Origin: Reclinomonas americana ATCC 50394
Lineage: Eukaryota > Jakobida > Jakobea > Jakobida
NCBI GenBank assembly: GCA_048213135.1
Contig: PS015061.1
Span: 142,444-177,368 of the forward strand
Length of the DNA: 34,925 nucleotides
Reading direction: 5' to 3'
A program made the position numbers and the translations under genes. Under the pieces are notes generated by a model. That model did no database searches and was not told the DNA's origin. It worked only from the letters and a program-made list of their open reading frames with translations. Shown piece by piece: positions 30,613 through 34,925 of the stretch. How positions within the stretch are numbered: the first letter of the stretch is position 1; each line of letters starts with the position of its first letter.

Positions 30613-31285
30613 GATCCTTCCACAACGGTCTGGTTGTCACTGCGATAATCCTGCATTCAGTTTTGCTCCGCCCCTCGCTTCGCACACACGCTGCGCGCAC
30701 GCATACACACGTTGCGGTGCATATTCAACAAGTGAGCGGTGAGGAACTCGCAAAGGATCAATGGAGATGGTGACGATCACTTCATACCAATCGACACCTT
30801 GGCGAAGCTGAAACCTGTGACGCGTCCCTGGACGTGCTCTCGGCACCCACTGCGAGGTAATAATGAGGGCAGTCTCCAGACATCAACTCTAAACGTGTGC
30901 ATGCAGCCTCTTTCACACTCTAAATTCACTGCTCGTGTCACGTGCACGTGCACCCTCTGTCGCCCGCGTGGAGCTCCCCACATCAACGTATAACCCTTCC
31001 ACTCCATATCCTTGCTCTATTACTCTCTCTCTCTCTCTCTCTCGTTCTCTCTCGTTCTCCTCGTTCTCCCTCTCTCTCTCTCTGTGGGCGTGTCTGTCAC
31101 CTCTCTCGCACGTACGCGCATGTGTGTATGTATGCGCTGGATGCGCAGAACAACTCACATCTTACACCAACAGAGAGAATGGGGGGACGCTGTGGGGGAC
31201 GCGTACCATAAATGGTAGCGCCGGCGTGCGGGAGTGGCTTGCATGCATATTCGTCATTTTTCAGTGTGCGAAATCAATCAACGCG
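30613..31285. promoter_or_regulatory. Divergent intergenic region between two membrane-protein genes
   Basis: The 673 bp separate the start codons at 30612 (minus) and 31286 (plus). The region contains a CT microsatellite (31022-31083) and a short CGTGTCACGTGCACGTGCAC segment (30934-30953) with overlapping CACGTG-like palindromes. No exon is supported. Some open frames occur but have no splice partners I could fit. Confidence 0.4.
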
Positions 31286-33881
31286 ATGGCAAGCGCTGCC
31301 GGTTCCTCTTCTGGTAGGTACACACACACACATTGCTCTTGAACTTGACAAGAGTGCTCACTGGCCTGCACGCCGCAGGTGTTGGTGATCGTCGCGGCAT
31401 TGTGCGATTCGATGCCGACATTGTCGCCGGTGGGGCATGCTTGTCGCCACCTCATGTCGTGTCTCATGGACGCAGTGTGGGGCGTGTTGCTGCCGTGGTC
31501 ACTGACGACGGGATGTTGCATATATTTGGTGCCGACTACGGCTCACGCATCGGTCGCTGGAATGCACACAAGCATGCGAACTCGTCGTCGGGTCGGTGCA
31601 CTTGTGCCGCCTTTGTGACTGTTGGTGATGCTGGTGTGTGTATCGTTACCGGTGGCAACGACGGAAATCTTGTCATCGCCACTTTGGAGTCTGTTATTGC
31701 AGGCTTCAGAGAGGTGGGGCAAAGCGCAGTCTCCGAGAGAATTCCGTGGAAACAGAAGCAGCACATGCTGCCGGGAAAGCAGAAGCGCGAAATCAGCGCG
31801 AAATCCTCAACTGGCAGCATCCAGGAGTAACAGTATTGTCTGCACAGTTTCAAGAACGAATGCGGTTCATCTGCACGAGTTACGCGTCGCGCGCACTGCC
31901 AGCAGTATTACTGTGTCAACAAGCACCGTTCAGCTGCCATCGTTGAGTGGCACTTTCCATGTATGTGCGGTGTGTTTATCAGATGACGGTCAGACGCTTG
32001 CCGCTGGACTGAGCTTTGATGACGGTACTGGCGCATGTCTCATCTGGGCCGTCGACAACGTAAAAACGGGGTTGAGCGACAGTCACTGGCACATTGTTGA
32101 AACGTCGTCTGCTGTTCGTACCCTGACGTTTTTCTCTGGCGTTGGCGGTACTGGCGAGCAGGACTACAACGCGCTCGTTGTTGGGCTCCAAAATGGTTCC
32201 ATCGGTGCTGTGCATATTGCGAAAAAAGGCCAGCAAGATCTCGACCTGTGGCTTGACATTGAAGAACATCAACACAACAAGCCACTAAAATTGCTTACGC
32301 ATATTTGTGGTCGCTTGGTACTTGCTGTACACGAAGGTGTGTTCTCCAGCGCCGTTGTTTACTTGTGACAGAGTACTTATAAACCCCCTCTTCGATCAAT
32401 AGACGGCACTTGTATGATGTGGTCTTTGGAGTGCTCTCCAGTTCAACAACGAGCGGTACCTGCAGTTCGACTCCCTGTGCGACTGGTCGTTGATCAGGAC
32501 AGTCAACATATGATGGAAGGGGATGCAATTATCAGAGCATACGTCACCTCATTTGATCCGCTGGATGTGGCCAGCAGCAGAGACGGAGCGCTTCGTTCTT
32601 TCAAACTGATTGTCGCTGGTGGCAAAAGTCTTCGACACCTTGGTTTTACACTGAATGCCGGTATGTTCACTTGCGTAATGCTGTCGGAGAGATTTAACAT
32701 CTCTTGTGTCTCACGTACGTACAACATACTTCACAATCTTTCAGAATCGAGGCGCAAGGACGAGAGCAAAAGTCAATTGCAAGAGACCAGCTCCCGTACC
32801 AGTGTCGATCACAAGCAACAGCACTTGCAGGAAGAGCGCGCGGCTTTGCAACGGCAGCGGGAACGCGAACGTGAAATCGCACCTATGCGTTCACCGGCAC
32901 CGGCACCACGTGATCCTGATCAGGTTAATGCTCAAGTGCAACGCCCTCACCTTGAAGAGGAGCGTCATGTTCTCCAGCGACAGCTTCAGCGACGAGACGA
33001 GGAGTACGAATATCTCCGCCGGGAGCACATCGCCAGCCTCGCGCAATGTCAACGATTCCAGCAGCGCGTCGAGAACTTAGAAAATCAGGCTTCGAGGTCG
33101 CGGCAGGAAATTGATCAACTTCAACGGCTGTACAACGAGAGTCAAGCGCGGTGCTCGCAACTCCAGCGACAACTCCAGCTGCGCGATCAGTCACGCGTGG
33201 ATTCGGACATTTTTGCAACGTCGGACGAACAAGATCGGTTGCAGCGAGGGGAAATCGAACGGCCTCAACAGCAACATAGCAGCAGCCAGGATGAATGTGA
33301 GGAACTTCGTCGCGAACTTGACTTGCTTCGTCGCAAATGTGCGTTGTCTTCCTCAGCCTATTCTTCTTTCGAGAACCGTCATAGTCAGTTGTTCTGATTC
33401 TGAGTGTTACGATGATGCAGATGAGGAAGACAGCGTTTGGTGCTGTCGGTCATACAGAGTGCAGCTGAACACCAAGTGCTCCTTGGTTTGGCTGCAGTTC
33501 GTTGCCGTTGCATTGACAGTTGCCGGGTTCATCATGGTGGCAGCCGGATCTGTCCTTGACAGCATCAGCCTAGCCGGTGCTACAATCCAGTTGACTGGAG
33601 CACTGTATTTTGTTGCAGTTAGTGGGCTGCGTGTATTACCTTCTGTGTCAAGAGTCTCCTCTGTGTCGAAAGCTGATCTTGTGACGACTGTCCTCCTCTT
33701 GTTTTCTTTCATATTGAGCGGCGTGTGTGTCGGCATTATCCGTGACCACTCGTCTAGCGCCACGGCGTACACAATGGCACAAGCTAATGCTTGCTTGTCT
33801 GGCATTTGTCTGGTGACGTTTGGAGTTTTGTCGACTTGCAGTCTGCGAGGCAGCAAGTCGTACGAGCGAGTCAACCACTAG
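31286..33881 (+). CDS. WD40-like / coiled-coil / four-TM protein
   Basis: Six exons, 31286-31313, 31379-31826, 31903-32336, 32403-32660, 32745-33338 and 33385-33881, give 752 residues. Residues ~10-385 read as a beta-propeller: VAAVVTDDGMLHIFGADYGS, CIVTGGNDGNLVIATLE, FHVCAVCLSDDGQTLAAGLS, ACLIWAVDNV, ALVVGLQNGSIGAVHI and EDGTCMMWSLE are WD-type strands. Residues ~390-585 are a Gln/Arg/Glu-rich coiled coil (HLQEERAALQRQRERE, YLRREHIASLAQCQRF). The last 165 residues carry four hydrophobic helices (WLQFVAVALTVAGFIMVAAG; SLAGATIQLTGALYFVAV; LVTTVLLLFSFILSGVCVG; NACLSGICLVTFGVLS), after an acidic SDSECYDDADEED. I know no family with this order. It is divergent from the type I membrane protein gene. 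Confidence 0.75.
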
Positions 33882-33984
33882 TTAACTGGGGTAGTTTCGC
33901 GGTATCTTCATCTTCAGCGCGTCTCTCTTGTGGTGAATGAAGTCATTGTTTCCAAGTTGTCCTCTCCATCTCAATTCGCCTCAA

Positions 33985-34524
33985 ATGTCGAGCAAACCCA
34001 ACACCACCACCACCACCACCACCACCTACATCACCCCAGGCACCATGCAAACCCTCTCCACCAAGATCCGAGTGGACGCCAACGAGGCCAGACGACTGCG
34101 TGAGGTGCGCGCCCTTTCTCTCCACCACCCCCACTATATCCCCCACACTCCCTCACCAACCACCACACACAGGAAAACGCCCTTCTCCACCGCCGACTGG
34201 CCAGCAAAGACGTGCAGATCGCCGAGCAATCCCGCGCCCTCGAGATCGCCAAGCGCCGAATCCGCGAGTTGCACACACAACAACAACAACAGCAGTCTGC
34301 AGCACAAAGTTTAGTTGCACGAAATAATTCCGTCGATTTGCATTCCAGTATTGCTCACTTCAATTGGTGCAGGTGGTGTGTCGGCGAGTGTGGTGGCCGG
34401 TGCGAACGCGCATCTGGCGCAGAGTAACTCGCGACTGCAGGAGATGAATGGGCGGTTGCAGCAAAAGACGCTGGATTTGACGAATGAGCTGCGGCGGCGG
34501 GAGAAGCAGGTGGTGGAGCTGAGG
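33985..34524 (+). CDS. Coiled-coil protein, 3' end unresolved or truncated
   Basis: Exons 33985-34104, 34173-34308 and 34373-34524 code for ~136 residues. After a Thr-rich N-terminus (MSSKPN, then eight Thr), heptad-patterned helix follows: STKIRVDANEARRLREENAL, LHRRLASKDVQIAEQSRALE, IAKRRIRELHTQQQQQQ and LTNELRRREKQVVELR. It ends at a GTGAGT donor (34525). The next acceptor seen is at ~34822 (CTGTCCAG). In the matching phase it adds only FCVSSFSP and a TGA (34848-34850); in another phase it reads LRQQFLAMITGKKSF, which looks more like coiled coil and would imply a missing exon. The protein is generic, and the role cannot be assigned. Confidence 0.65.
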
Positions 34525-34694
34525 GTGAGTAAGAGGGAAAGGGAGTGAGAGGAGGAGGAGGTGAAGGAGGTGCCAGAAGCCTTTATGATCATCAAAGTGG
34601 GTTGCGTCGATCGCGACGGACTTTCTCTCGCTGTCTCCTCCATTTCCTGTATCTCGATCGTGCATGTGCTTCAGTGTCGTCTCTCTCTCTCTCT

Positions 34695-34739
<45 letters not shown>

Positions 34740-34925
34740 TCACCCACTCGACCGCTCACGTACTCATTCTCGCCACCGAGAGGCACGGAGTGCGAGTGTG
34801 TTCAACTCAGTCTGTCTGTCCAGTTTTGCGTCAGCAGTTTCTCGCCATGATCACCGGCAAGAAATCATTTCCCTCACAGTGCTCTTCGCACCGCACTTGC
34901 TCTCTCTCTCTCTCTCTCTCTCTCT
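34525..34925. repeat. Right edge: intronic CT microsatellites
   Basis: Purine-rich sequence (34525-34575) is followed by CT runs at 34681-34735. The window ends in another CT run (34900-34925), the reverse complement of the AG run at position 1. One candidate exon at ~34823 belongs to the coiled-coil gene. Confidence 0.7.

Noticed and set aside
1-34925. tRNA or rRNA genes
   Set aside because: I looked for the tRNA B-box-like GGTTCRANNCC and long conserved rRNA words and saw none convincing; a covariance search was not possible.

Overview
This is eukaryotic nuclear DNA, most likely from a flagellated, mitochondriate protist. The genes are split by many short GT-AG introns, mostly about 45-115 bp. 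I could place about 79 junctions by reading-frame continuity and, where a family is recognisable, by protein conservation. Exons are GC-rich, introns are packed with GA/CT and CA/GT microsatellites, and genes are tightly spaced on both strands. An SHIPPO/STPGR-repeat axonemal-type protein points to a flagellum, and electron-transfer flavoprotein beta to aerobic mitochondria. I cannot name the species. There are two N gaps (4285-4400 and 20915-21696), and both window ends are GA/CT repeats.

Layout, left to right: ELP4 C-terminal part (+, 402-1464); ZPR1 (-, 1509-3796) divergent from ETFB (+, 3908-5261); HDDC2-like HD phosphohydrolase (+, 5425-6644); STPGR protein (-, 6839-8508); a 15-exon divergent protein kinase fused to TPRs (-, 8868-13593); a small single-pass membrane protein (+, 13876-14412); a helical-repeat protein (+, 14543-16501); a Ser/Gln-rich protein of unknown function (-, 17389-18247, possibly extending to 16448); an unresolved minus-strand gene (about 18575-19670); a 220-residue unknown protein (+, 19821-20764); a degenerate Ras-like GTPase with a 2.25-kb last intron full of minisatellites (+, 22301-25609); an unknown hydrophobic protein (+, 25892-28330); a type I membrane protein with four ectodomain repeats (-, 28538-30612); a divergently transcribed WD40/coiled-coil/four-TM protein (+, 31286-33881); and the start of a coiled-coil protein (+, 33985 onward).

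The recognisable genes are unrelated housekeeping or flagellar functions, so there is no operon logic. Points of interest are a recurrent GTTGCGT class of 5' splice sites, a purine/pyrimidine bipartite kinase intron, a kinase-TPR fusion with altered catalytic motifs, a myristoylation-motif pseudo-GTPase, a duplicated promoter/first-exon block, and the head-to-head pair of novel membrane proteins at 28.5-33.9 kb. All exon coordinates are manual models without transcript support.
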